Positions 55,349-64,000 of a stretch of DNA of 64,000 nucleotides are shown here, one piece after another. This DNA comes from Kitasatospora cineracea (GTDB lineage: Bacteria > Actinomycetota > Actinomycetes > Streptomycetales > Streptomycetaceae). The position numbers and the translations under genes are program-made. Where the stretch lies: positions 1,305,001-1,369,000 of the forward strand of contig NZ_RJVJ01000002.1 of assembly GCF_003751605.1 (NCBI RefSeq), given 5' to 3'. The notes beneath the pieces are model-generated. The model did not search any database, was not told the DNA's origin, and worked only from the letters and a program-made list of their open reading frames with translations. The stretch's first letter is position 1; each line of letters starts with the position of its first letter.

Positions 55349-56248
55349 ATGCTCGATGAGGTGAAGGCGTTGCGGTATGTCGATCCGCTGCGGGCGGGGG
55401 GGTCGGTGCCCGGGGTGGTGGAGGCCGACGACCTGGGGACGTACGTGGTGAAGTTCACCGGGGCGGCGCAGGGCGTGAAGGCGCTGGTGGCCGAGGTGAT
55501 CGTGGGGGAGCTGGGGCGGCGGTTGGGGTTGCGGGTGCCGCCGCTGGTGCTGGTGGACTTCGATCCGGCGGTGGCTTCGGACGAGCCGGACCAGGAGATC
55601 CAGGACCTGTTGCGGGCCAGCGCCGGGCGGAACCTGGGGATGGACCTGCTGCCGGGGGCGCGGGACTTCCGGCCGGGGATGGTCGAGGTGTCGCCGCAGG
55701 AGGCGGGCCGGGTGGTCTGGCTGGACGCGCTGACCGGGAACGTCGACCGCACCGTGCACAACCCCAACCTGATGGTGTGGCACGGGCGGCTGTGGCTGAT
55801 CGACAACGGTGCGGGCCTGGTGTTCCACCACCGCTGGGCGTCCGCGGCGGCCTCGGTGCACAAGCGGTACGACCTGAGCGGCCACGCGCTGGGCGGCTAC
55901 GGCCCCGACCTGGCCGCCGCGGACGCCGCGCTGGCCCCGCTGGTGACGCCGGAGCTGCTGGGCGAGGTGGCCGCGCTGGTGCCGGACGCGTGGCTGGCCG
56001 GCGAGCCGGGGTTCGACTCGCCGGCCGCGGTGCGGGAGGCGTACGTGGCGCACCTGGCCGCCCGGGTGGCGCACTCGGCGGCCTGGCTGCCGGAGGGCTT
56101 CGCCACGCCGGAGCAGATCCGGGCCGCCGAGGAGCGGGCCGCCGCCGCGCGGCTGGCGGCCCGTCCGGCCTGGTTGAAGCAGGTGCCGAACCGGGCCGGT
56201 CTGGCTCCGGTGGAGTCGGACTGGTCCCGGCACGTCGGCGGGGAGTGA
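55349..56248 (+). CDS. HipA-like kinase without its usual partner
   Basis: 299 aa. HipA-type kinase core: Y-V-V-K-F-x-G with the ATP-binding Lys, A-E-x-I-x-G-E-L-G-R-R-L-G-L, catalytic D-A-L-T-G-N-V-D-R-T and metal D-N-G-A-G-L. Relatives in Streptomyces are usually followed by a DUF3037 gene; here a convergent protease begins 15 bp on. TAAGGT ends 6 nt before the ATG (leaderless). Ser/Thr target unknown; toxicity not shown. Confidence 0.88.
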   Translation: MLDEVKALRYVDPLRAGGSVPGVVEADDLGTYVVKFTGAAQGVKALVAEVIVGELGRRLGLRVPPLVLVDFDPAVASDEPDQEIQDLLRASAGRNLGMDLLPGARDFRPGMVEVSPQEAGRVVWLDALTGNVDRTVHNPNLMVWHGRLWLIDNGAGLVFHHRWASAAASVHKRYDLSGHALGGYGPDLAAADAALAPLVTPELLGEVAALVPDAWLAGEPGFDSPAAVREAYVAHLAARVAHSAAWLPEGFATPEQIRAAEERAAAARLAARPAWLKQVPNRAGLAPVESDWSRHVGGE

Positions 56249-56263
56249 GCTACTGGCGCACCG

Positions 56264-57742
<1,479 letters not shown>

Positions 57743-57808
57743 AGGGGTTGACCCTCCCGAGTGTCGTCGGCGCGATCGCGGGTGATCGACGGCGTCCGAA
57801 TGGCCGGG

Positions 57809-57838
57809 AGACTATTCAGCAGATATGACAGAAATCAA
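57809..57838 (-). promoter_or_regulatory. promoter of the subtilisin gene
   Basis: Minus strand -35 TTGATT (57838-57833), 18-bp spacer, -10 TAGTCT (57814-57809), in an AT-rich patch about 65 bp upstream of the ATG. Confidence 0.55.
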
Positions 57839-57869
57839 GAGGTAGTAAAGCAATCTCCTCAGAACGGGC

Positions 57870-57905
57870 GAGTGCCCGGTCCGCTGTCGGTCGGACCGGG
57901 CACTC
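57870..57905 (-). terminator. terminator of the GH48 gene
   Basis: Perfect 14-bp stem (57870-57883 with 57892-57905), 8-nt loop, 74 bp after the GH48 stop. Confidence 0.75.
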
Positions 57906-57912
57906 GCGCTCG

Positions 57913-57988
57913 GGTGACGGCCCGTCAGCCGTCGGATCGGAGGGGTGACGGCCCGCCGGCCGTCGGGGTGGCGGCCCGTCAGCCGCCG
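57913..57988. repeat. three degenerate copies of a 23-bp repeat at the 3' end of the GH48 gene
   Basis: GGTGACGGCCCGTCAGCCGT-type units at 57913-57935, 57944-57966 and 57967-57988. The third covers the last codons and stop of GH48; the other two lie in the 3' untranslated region. Each contains the short palindrome GACGGCCCGTC or a variant. Confidence 0.6.
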
Positions 57989-60888
57989 AACAGGTCGCCG
58001 TAGGTGGCCATCGCCGTGGCGATGTCGGCCTGCGCCCAGAACCGGTGGTACGTGAAGGTCGGCGCGGCGCCGCCGTTCAGGTACGACTGGACCTTGGCGA
58101 ACGACGGGTCGTTCTTGTAGAAGGACCGGATCGACAGGAAGGTCGAGCTGCCGTTGATCGGGTCGCCGTTGGGCATGGTGCCGGTCCAGCCGCTCGGCAC
58201 CGAGAGCGGGTCGTTGAACCGGCTGTAGTCGGTGCGGGTCTCCGGGACGGAGATGCCCAGCGCGTCCTGGTTGTTGGTCCACATGCCGTCGAGCAGCTTC
58301 TGCGCCGCGGCCTTGGCCGCCGCGTTGCCGGACTTGGCCGCGTAGTACGACAGCAGCTTGGCGTAGGAGCCGGAGACGCCCACGTCGTTGGTGTAGTCGA
58401 CGACGCTCACGTGCAGGCCGGTGTTGGCGCCCGGGGAGGCCGCGTTCCAGGTGTCCGGCTTGCCGCTCCAGGCCAGCGTGGACGGGAACTTGTAGCTGCC
58501 GTCGGCGTTGAAGGTGGTCTGGGACAGCGCCCAGGTCACCCACTTGTCCAGGATGGCCTTGGCCTTCGGGTCACCGCTGGAGTAGTAGTACTCGGCCATC
58601 CGCTCCAGGCCCCAGGCCTGGAAGCCGAACCACTGGTTGGACGGCGGGTCGTGGTAGACCGGCGCCTCGTCGTAGAACATCCCGTAGAAGGTCGGGGTGC
58701 CGGCCGGCGGGGTCCCGTAGTCGCCCTCCCAGCTGTTGGTCGCGCCGCCCGCGATCGCGCCCTCGCTGGACTGCAGCCACTGGGTGAACTCCACCTGGCG
58801 GCCCATCGAGGTGGTCCAGTCGGTCTTGCCGGTGGCCGACTTGGGGGCCATCGCCGGGTCGTTGACCAGCGCGTACGCGGCCATCGGGTTCTGGTAGCCG
58901 CCGTGCGCCGCGCTGTCGCCGATCCGCCAGGACCAGCCGGCCGAGGTGTCGGTGGCGCCGCCCCAGGCGTAGTACCAGGACAGCAGGTAGTGCTCGGAGC
59001 TCTTGCCGCTGCCGGGCGCGCAGGTGCTGGCGCCGACGCAGTTGCCGACCTGCTTGAAGTACTTGTCGAAGAACGAGTACCGCAGGTAGTCGCCCATCTT
59101 GCCGGCCTTGGCCACCGTGGTGGCGACCTGCGGGCCGTTGCCCTGCGCCTTGGCCCAGGTGTCGGCCCAGTACGCGGCCTGGATGGCGCGCGCGTCGGCG
59201 TCCGGCGCGTCGGTGTACTTCCACTGCTTGGCGTACGAGTTGTCCTTGACGAACAGGTCGAGGTACCCGTTCTTGCCGCCGTACTTGAAGTTGTCGCAGG
59301 TGGGCTGCGGGATGGTCTCCCACACCGACTCCTGCGCGCCGCGCTGGTAGGTGTTGATGAAGGACGGGCCGGTGTCGGACGGGCCGGCCTCGCACTTGCC
59401 GGGCGCGTTGCCGTAGCCGTAGACGTTGTCGACGTCCTGCAGCCAGTGCATGCCGTAGATGTCGTCGGTGCCGTACGCGCTCTTCAGCTCGCCGGCGATC
59501 GGGTCGTTGCCCGCGGTGACCGAGGTGTCCAGCGCGGCCGGGTAGTCGCTCGGCAGCGGGCGCTCGGGCGCGTAGGTGGCCGGCTTGGAGGCGTTGTAGA
59601 ACGAGTTCGTCGGCTGGTCGGCGTGCCCCGGGATCATGTACGTCTCCATGAGCGTCCATGCCGCGTTGAACTTCGACCAGTCCTGGGTGACCCGCCCGTA
59701 CTGGGCCTCCAGCCAGAGCAGGTACGAGTACGCCTCCGAGGTGGTCTCGTGCCCCTGGTCGGGGGCCTCGACCAGCAGGGTCTCCACCGAGTGGTAGGGG
59801 ATGCCCTCGGGCGAGAAGTAGCCGTTCGCCGGGTCCTTGATCTTGTTGTAGAGCTGCAGGAACCGGTCGTTGTACACGCCCGAGGCGGCGGCCAGCTCGG
59901 TCACCGTGACCGCCGAGGAGGTGTACCCGGTGGCGGTGGAGGTGAAGGTGGCCGAGCCGGTGGAGGAGGCGTCGGCGGTGAGCGTGACGGTCTGCGCCGT
60001 CGACCAGTTGCTCGGGGTGAAGGTCAGCGTCGCGCCGGAGCTGATGGACAGTCCGGTGTTGCCCGAGCTCCGGGCGGTGGTGACGGTGACGTTGGCGCTG
60101 GGCTGGCTGCTGAGCTTGACCGCGAAGCTGCCGGTCTTGCCCTGGTTGACCGACAGGGTCAGCGGGGTGGCGCTGATCGCCGGGCCGGCCGCCACCGTGA
60201 TGCCCGCCGGGGTCGACTCGCTGCTCGCGCCGAGGCTGTCGTACGCCTTGGCGTAGATCGAGTGGTTGCCGCTGGCCGCGCCCGTCCAGTTGAAGGTGTA
60301 CGGGGCGCTGGTGGCGGTGCCGATCAGCGTGGTGTTGTCGTAGAACTCGACTTTGCTGATGCTCGCGCCGTCCGCCGCCGTGGCCGTCGCCGCGAGCGGG
60401 ATGGCCGCGCCCGCCTGGTAGTTGGCGCCGGGGGCGGGACTGGTCAGGGCGGCGGTCGGGGCCGCGTGCGCGCCGGTGCAGCTGGTGCCGTTGACCGCGA
60501 AGGAGGTCGGCGCGGTGTTGGTGCCGCTGTACGAGAAGTTGGCGCCCGCGCTGGCCGAGCCGCCCGCCGCGATGGTGCCCGCCCAGGCGGGGGCGGCGAC
60601 GGTGACGTTCTTGCCGGACTGGCTCCAGGTGCCGTTCCAGCCGGAGCCGGAGAGGGTCTGGTTGCCGGTGTAGGCGTAGGTGAGCGTCCAGCCGTTGATC
60701 GCGGCGGTGCCCTTGTTGTTGATCGCCACGTTGGCGGTGAAGCCGCTGCCCCAGTCGTTCGTCGTGTAGTCGACGGAGCACTGGAGGACGGCGGCGGAGG
60801 CCGGGACGGCGACCGCGGTCGACAGGCCGGCGGCGAGCAGCGTGAGGGCGGCAGTGAGCGCCGAGACCCTGGTGCGGGGTGGAGACAT
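57979..60888 (-). CDS. secreted CBM2-GH48 cellulase (reducing-end cellobiohydrolase type)
   Basis: 969 aa. Signal peptide about 1-33, CBM2 (about 34-138), an Ig-like sandwich (about 145-235), a second beta-sandwich (about 240-332) and a GH48 catalytic domain (about 335-969). Proton donor Glu lies in G-H-E-T-T-S-E-A. Only intact reading frame; ATG 60888 with GAGGAG 5 nt upstream. Its leader RNA is about 160 nt long. Divergent from the GH5 cellulase; both have CebR-type operators. Confidence 0.95.
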   Translation of the reverse strand: MSPPRTRVSALTAALTLLAAGLSTAVAVPASAAVLQCSVDYTTNDWGSGFTANVAINNKGTAAINGWTLTYAYTGNQTLSGSGWNGTWSQSGKNVTVAAPAWAGTIAAGGSASAGANFSYSGTNTAPTSFAVNGTSCTGAHAAPTAALTSPAPGANYQAGAAIPLAATATAADGASISKVEFYDNTTLIGTATSAPYTFNWTGAASGNHSIYAKAYDSLGASSESTPAGITVAAGPAISATPLTLSVNQGKTGSFAVKLSSQPSANVTVTTARSSGNTGLSISSGATLTFTPSNWSTAQTVTLTADASSTGSATFTSTATGYTSSAVTVTELAAASGVYNDRFLQLYNKIKDPANGYFSPEGIPYHSVETLLVEAPDQGHETTSEAYSYLLWLEAQYGRVTQDWSKFNAAWTLMETYMIPGHADQPTNSFYNASKPATYAPERPLPSDYPAALDTSVTAGNDPIAGELKSAYGTDDIYGMHWLQDVDNVYGYGNAPGKCEAGPSDTGPSFINTYQRGAQESVWETIPQPTCDNFKYGGKNGYLDLFVKDNSYAKQWKYTDAPDADARAIQAAYWADTWAKAQGNGPQVATTVAKAGKMGDYLRYSFFDKYFKQVGNCVGASTCAPGSGKSSEHYLLSWYYAWGGATDTSAGWSWRIGDSAAHGGYQNPMAAYALVNDPAMAPKSATGKTDWTTSMGRQVEFTQWLQSSEGAIAGGATNSWEGDYGTPPAGTPTFYGMFYDEAPVYHDPPSNQWFGFQAWGLERMAEYYYSSGDPKAKAILDKWVTWALSQTTFNADGSYKFPSTLAWSGKPDTWNAASPGANTGLHVSVVDYTNDVGVSGSYAKLLSYYAAKSGNAAAKAAAQKLLDGMWTNNQDALGISVPETRTDYSRFNDPLSVPSGWTGTMPNGDPINGSSTFLSIRSFYKNDPSFAKVQSYLNGGAAPTFTYHRFWAQADIATAMATYGDLFGG
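60579..60679 (-). repeat. left arm of a 101-bp perfect inverted repeat (GH48 CBM2)
   Basis: Codons 71-103 of GH48. Identical on the opposite strand to 61403-61503 in the GH5 gene, synonymous positions included. A second shared run of 54 bp lies further toward each start codon. Confidence 0.85.
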
Positions 60889-61043
60889 GACGGCTCCTCG
60901 GTGGGGGTGGGTGGGGGAGTCCGGGGGCGGTCGTGCGCGGGCGGATCCGGGGGCGGTGCCGGGAAGCCTTCCGCGGAGGTCCGAGCCTTCCGCGGGGTCT
61001 TCCCCGTGGGGTCTTCCGGGGTGGATCCGCCGGGGTCGTTCTG

Positions 61044-61057
61044 TGGGAGCGCTCCCA
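61044..61057. promoter_or_regulatory. CebR-type operator, perfect
   Basis: TGGGAGCGCTCCCA, the exact consensus of the cellobiose-responsive repressor CebR. It overlaps the expected transcription start of the GH48 gene. Confidence 0.85.
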
Positions 61058-61086
61058 AATATCGGGAGGGGCATGCGCACTGTCAA
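61058..61086 (-). promoter_or_regulatory. promoter of the GH48 gene
   Basis: Minus strand -35 TTGACA (61086-61081), 17-bp spacer, -10 GATATT (61063-61058). Start site expected near 61051, inside the CebR site. Confidence 0.7.
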
Positions 61087-61110
61087 GGGATCGCGCACCG
61101 CCGGACCGTG

Positions 61111-61139
61111 TTGGCAACTGGCCTACCCCTGGCTATGGT
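61111..61139 (+). promoter_or_regulatory. promoter of the GH5 gene
   Basis: -35 TTGGCA (61111-61116), 17-bp spacer, -10 TATGGT (61134-61139). Start site expected near 61146. Confidence 0.65.
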
Positions 61140-61153
61140 TCGGGGCGGGCCTG

Positions 61154-61167
61154 TGGGAGCGCGCCCA
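61154..61167. promoter_or_regulatory. CebR-type operator, one mismatch
   Basis: TGGGAGCGCGCCCA, one base from the CebR consensus, just downstream of the expected GH5 transcription start and 26 bp before the ATG. Confidence 0.75.
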
Positions 61168-61193
61168 CTTTTCCCTCCTCCAAGGAGTCGGAC

Positions 61194-62762
61194 ATGACCG
61201 TCCGCACCACCACCACGGCGCTGGTCGCGGCACTGGCCGCGACCGCTGCGGCCACCCTCGCGCTCACCGGCGCCGGCCCCGCGGCCGCCGCCGGCCTCCA
61301 GTGCTCCGTCGACTACACGACGAACGACTGGGGCAGCGGCTTCACCGCGAACGTGAAACTTACCAACGCCGGCACCACCCCGATCGACAACTGGAGCCTC
61401 GGCTACGCCTACACCGGCAACCAGACCCTCTCCGGCTCCGGCTGGAACGGCACCTGGAGCCAGTCCGGCAAGAACGTCACCGTCGCCGCCCCCGCCTGGG
61501 CGGCCACCCTCGCGGCGGGCGGCTCGGTCAGCGCGGGCGCCAACTTCTCCTACAGCGGGACGAACGCGGCCCCGACCTCGTTCACCGTCAACGGCGTTGC
61601 CTGCAACGGGGCTTCGAACCCGTCCCCGTCGCCGTCCGCCTCCGCGTCCCCCTCTCCCTCGGCCTCGCCCTCGCCGTCCGCCTCGGCGTCCGCGTCCCCG
61701 TCCTCCTCGGCCTCTCCGTCGCCGTCCGGGAGCACCGGCACCGGCACCGGCAAGGCCCCGGCGCTGCACGTCTCCGGCAACAAGCTGGTGGACGCCAACG
61801 GGGCGCAGGTGGTGCTGCGCGGCGTGAACCGCTCCGGCATGGAGTTCATGTGCGTCCAGGGCTACGGGTTCTCCGACGGCCCGGTGGACGCCGCCTCGAT
61901 CGCCGCGATCAAGGGCTGGAAGGCCAACGCCGTCCGCGTCCCGGTCAACGAGGACTGCTGGAACGGCTACGCCAACGTCAAGCCGGAGTACGCGGGCGAG
62001 AACTACCGCACCGCGGTGAAGAACTTCGTCTACGCGCTGCGGGACGCCGGGCTCACCCCGATCATCGACCTGCACTGGACCCAGGGCCTCTACACCGGCA
62101 ACTCCTCGGGCTGCTCGGACGTCAACTCGACCTGCCAGAAGCCGATGCCGGGCGCCGGCGCGGCGACCTTCTGGTCCTCGGTGGCCACCACCTTCAAGAA
62201 CGACCCCTCGGTGGTCTTCGACCTGCTCAACGAGCCCTACGCGGACCGCGCCGTCTCCGGCATCGACCAGGCGTGGAACTGCTGGCGGGACGGCGGCAGC
62301 GCCTGCCCCGGCATCAGCTACCCGGTCAGCGGCATGCAGACGCTGGTGAACTCCGTCCGCACCGCCGGTGCGAACAACGTCATCCTGCTCGGCGGCCTGG
62401 CCTACTCCAACGACCTCGGCCAGTGGCTGGCCCACAAGCCGACCGACCCGGCGGGCAACCTGGCCGCGTCCTGGCACGTGTACAACTTCAACACCTGCTC
62501 CAGCCAGTCCTGCTGGAACTCGACCGTGGCGCCGCTGGCCGCCCAGGTCCCGGTGGTGGTCGGCGAGATCGGTGAGAACGACTGCGCCCACTCCTTCATC
62601 GACCAGGTGATGTCCTGGGCCGACGCCGCCAAGGTCTCCTACCTCGGCTGGACCTGGAACACCTGGGACTGCGGCCAGGGCCCGTCGCTGATCTCCGACT
62701 TCGACGGCACCCCGACCGCGTTCGGCCTGGGCCTGAAGAACCACCTGGCCGCCGTCAACTGA
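61194..62762 (+). CDS. secreted CBM2-GH5 endoglucanase
   Basis: 522 aa. Signal peptide about 1-33, CBM2 (about 34-138), a Ser/Pro linker (139-187) and a GH5 barrel (about 190-520). Acid/base Glu347 is in L-L-N-E-P and nucleophile Glu458 in V-V-G-E-I-G. ATG 61194 with CAAGGAG 6 nt upstream. With GH48 it forms the classical endo-exo pair for crystalline cellulose. The CBM2 is nearly identical to that of GH48. Confidence 0.95.
   Translation: MTVRTTTTALVAALAATAAATLALTGAGPAAAAGLQCSVDYTTNDWGSGFTANVKLTNAGTTPIDNWSLGYAYTGNQTLSGSGWNGTWSQSGKNVTVAAPAWAATLAAGGSVSAGANFSYSGTNAAPTSFTVNGVACNGASNPSPSPSASASPSPSASPSPSASASASPSSSASPSPSGSTGTGTGKAPALHVSGNKLVDANGAQVVLRGVNRSGMEFMCVQGYGFSDGPVDAASIAAIKGWKANAVRVPVNEDCWNGYANVKPEYAGENYRTAVKNFVYALRDAGLTPIIDLHWTQGLYTGNSSGCSDVNSTCQKPMPGAGAATFWSSVATTFKNDPSVVFDLLNEPYADRAVSGIDQAWNCWRDGGSACPGISYPVSGMQTLVNSVRTAGANNVILLGGLAYSNDLGQWLAHKPTDPAGNLAASWHVYNFNTCSSQSCWNSTVAPLAAQVPVVVGEIGENDCAHSFIDQVMSWADAAKVSYLGWTWNTWDCGQGPSLISDFDGTPTAFGLGLKNHLAAVN
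61403..61503 (+). repeat. right arm of the 101-bp perfect inverted repeat (GH5 CBM2)
   Basis: Codons 71-103 of GH5, 209 nt after the ATG, exactly as far as the left arm is from the GH48 ATG. Confidence 0.85.
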
Positions 62763-62811
62763 CGGACCGTCCGGTCCTGCCCCTCCGATCCGCCCGGCCG
62801 GCGACTCCCGG

Positions 62812-63570
62812 TCAGCCCGCCGGGCGGATCTCCACCCCCGCGGCGGCGAGCCGCTCCAGGGCGGGGTGGTCGGGGGCCGCGTCGGTGATCAGGCCGGTGA
62901 CGCGGTCCCAGGGCAGGACGCGGAACGGGGAGGCGGCGCCGATCTTCTCGGCCGAGGCGAGGATCCAGGTCTCGGCCGCCCGGCCGGCCAGGGCGCGCTT
63001 CATCGCCGCCTCGTCGGCGTCGCCGGTGGTGAGCCCGGCCTCGGGGTGAACGCCGGTGACGCCAAGCAGGCAGAGGTCGGCGGAGACGTTCTGGGCGGCT
63101 TCGACGGCGGCGGCGCCGCAGGCCACCGCGGAGTGCTTGAACACCCGGCCGCCGAGCAGGAACAGTTCGGCCCGGGGGTGTTCGAGCAGCGCCGCCACCA
63201 CCGTCGGGCTGTGCGTGATCACGGTGCAGTCGAGGTCGGCCGGGAGCAGCCCGGCGACGGCGAGCGCGGTGGTGCCGCCGTCCAGGATCAGCGTGCTGCC
63301 GGGCCGGATCAGCTCGACGGCCGCGGCGGCGACCTTCCGCTTGCCGCCGGGCGTCACCGACTGCCGCTCGGCGTAGCCCGCCATCGCCGGGGAGGCGGGC
63401 AGCGCTCCGCCGTAGACCCGCTGGCAGAGCCCTTCGGCGGCGAGGTCGCGCAGGTCGCGGCGGACGCTGTCCTCGGAGATGCCGAGTGCGGCGGCGACGT
63501 CCTTGGCCACCACCTTGCCCTCGGTCGCCAGCAGTTCGAGCAGGTGGTCGCGCCGTTCCGCAGCCAGCAT
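62812..63570 (-). CDS. DeoR/GlpR-family transcriptional regulator
   Basis: 252 aa. DeoR winged HTH (about 1-57: R-R-D-H-L-L-E-L-L, V-A-A-A-L-G-I-S-E-D-S-V-R-R-D-L-R-D-L) and a sugar-phosphate-binding DeoR_C domain (about 70-230: L-D-G-G-T-T-A, D-A-D-E-A-A-M-K-R-A). Start ATG 63570, 8 nt after GGAG; ATG 63576 is too close to it. It probably senses a phosphosugar and controls the divergent DUF4406-like gene. Confidence 0.9.
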   Translation of the reverse strand: MLAAERRDHLLELLATEGKVVAKDVAAALGISEDSVRRDLRDLAAEGLCQRVYGGALPASPAMAGYAERQSVTPGGKRKVAAAAVELIRPGSTLILDGGTTALAVAGLLPADLDCTVITHSPTVVAALLEHPRAELFLLGGRVFKHSAVACGAAAVEAAQNVSADLCLLGVTGVHPEAGLTTGDADEAAMKRALAGRAAETWILASAEKIGAASPFRVLPWDRVTGLITDAAPDHPALERLAAAGVEIRPAG

Positions 63571-63584
63571 TCTCATTCTCTCCT

Positions 63585-63600
63585 GTTCTTTCACGTTCTT
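63585..63600. promoter_or_regulatory. direct repeat GTTCTT, candidate DeoR operator
   Basis: GTTCTT at 63585-63590 and 63595-63600, 10-bp period (one helical turn), in the short gap between the regulator and the divergent gene. Direct repeats with such spacing are common DeoR-family sites. Confidence 0.45.
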
Positions 63601-63619
63601 GCATGTATCGTAGCGCCCC

Positions 63620-64000
63620 ATGACCACACCGACAGCATCACCCCGCACCGACTCCGGCTCCCCCATGCTCGTCCTGATCGCCGGACCGTACCGCTCCGGC
63701 ACCGGCGGCGACCCGGCCGCGATGGCCGCCAACCTGGCCCGGCTGGAGGCCGCCGCCTGGCCGGTGTTCGCCGCCGGGCACCTGCCGGTGATCGGCGAGT
63801 GGATCGCGCTCCCCGTCCTGCGCTCGGCCGGCGCGGGCCCGACCGACCCGCTGGCCGACCGGGTGCTGTACCCGACCGCGGACCGGCTGCTCGTCCACTG
63901 CCACGCGGTGCTCCGCCTGCCCGGCGACTCCGCGGGCGCGGACCAGGACGTCGCCACCGCACGCCGCCGCGGCCTGCCGGTCTACCACGACGTCTCCGAA
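63620..64000 (+). CDS. DUF4406/nucleoside 2-deoxyribosyltransferase-like protein, 3' end outside window
   Basis: 127 codons visible, no stop before the window end. M-L-V-L-I-A-G-P-Y-R-S-G and later A-D-R-L-L-V-H-C-H-A-V-L-R-L-P-G-D-S-A-G-A-D-Q-D-V-A-T-A match the DUF4406/N-deoxyribosyltransferase-like fold. Divergent from the DeoR regulator, 49 bp apart. Substrate unknown. Confidence 0.8.
   Translation, partial: MTTPTASPRTDSGSPMLVLIAGPYRSGTGGDPAAMAANLARLEAAAWPVFAAGHLPVIGEWIALPVLRSAGAGPTDPLADRVLYPTADRLLVHCHAVLRLPGDSAGADQDVATARRRGLPVYHDVSE

Noticed and set aside
60842..62575. Long open frame overlapping both cellulases
   Set aside because: Arg/Gln/His-rich shadow of the GH5 gene in another frame.

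Overview
This 64-kb window is very GC-rich. Its gene set (fabI/fabG pair, a GATC-binding Gbn-type nucleoid protein, DUF3099 protein, SGM_5486-type micropeptide, 6C-type RNA, CebR-type operators in front of cellulases, GTG/TTG starts, many leaderless starts) points to a Streptomycetaceae chromosome, Streptomyces or Kitasatospora. No phage, plasmid or insertion-sequence genes were seen. From about 1 to 41 kb the order looks like conserved core chromosome. The EPS cluster (43-55 kb) and the cellulase locus (58-63 kb) look more accessory.

Region 1 (1-16.7 kb): an HNH endonuclease cut by the window edge, a membrane-anchored PQQ-like beta-propeller protein with a Q/Y-rich low-complexity head, a pterin carbinolamine dehydratase, a TauE/SafE exporter, a Band7-NfeD membrane operon, an ABC ATPase, a NarL-type two-component system, a large double-FHA ABC exporter, serB, a SixA-type phosphatase, a 40-residue membrane micropeptide with an MFS transporter, and a divergent GntR regulator.

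Region 2 (16.7-35.4 kb): fabG-fabI, an MBL-fold hydrolase, a TldD/PmbA protease pair, kptA, a DUF3099 protein, a 6C-type small RNA, moaA, an acetate-type symporter operon behind a CRP-like site, a zinc alcohol dehydrogenase, a DEDDh exonuclease with BRCT domain, SURF1, a PAS-GAF-PP2C-HATPase phosphatase, a secreted beta-helix protein behind a DasR-like palindrome, and an SDR.

Region 3 (35.4-43.4 kb): a five-gene Asp23/AmaP envelope operon, an enoyl-CoA hydratase, the Gbn-like nucleoid protein, an ABC-F ATPase, a secreted propeller-like protein and a zinc metallopeptidase.

Region 4 (43.4-54.5 kb): a Wzx/Wzy-type exopolysaccharide cluster. It has an initiating polyprenyl glycosylphosphotransferase, two GT4 glycosyltransferases, a MurJ-type flippase, an O-antigen polymerase/ligase, a Wzz-like chain-length protein, a polysaccharide deacetylase, a GNAT/FemAB-like acyltransferase and a secreted GH26 glycanase.

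Region 5 (54.6-64 kb): an SRPBCC protein and an orphan HipA-like kinase separated by a 158-bp palindromic element, a secreted subtilisin, then divergent secreted cellulases (CBM2-GH48 and CBM2-GH5) under two CebR-type operators, a DeoR/GlpR regulator, and a DUF4406-like gene cut by the window end. The cellulase pair carries a 101-bp perfect inverted repeat, placed symmetrically and in frame in both CBM2 modules. An inversion there would swap the promoters and signal peptides of the two genes. This is the most unusual structure I see in the window.
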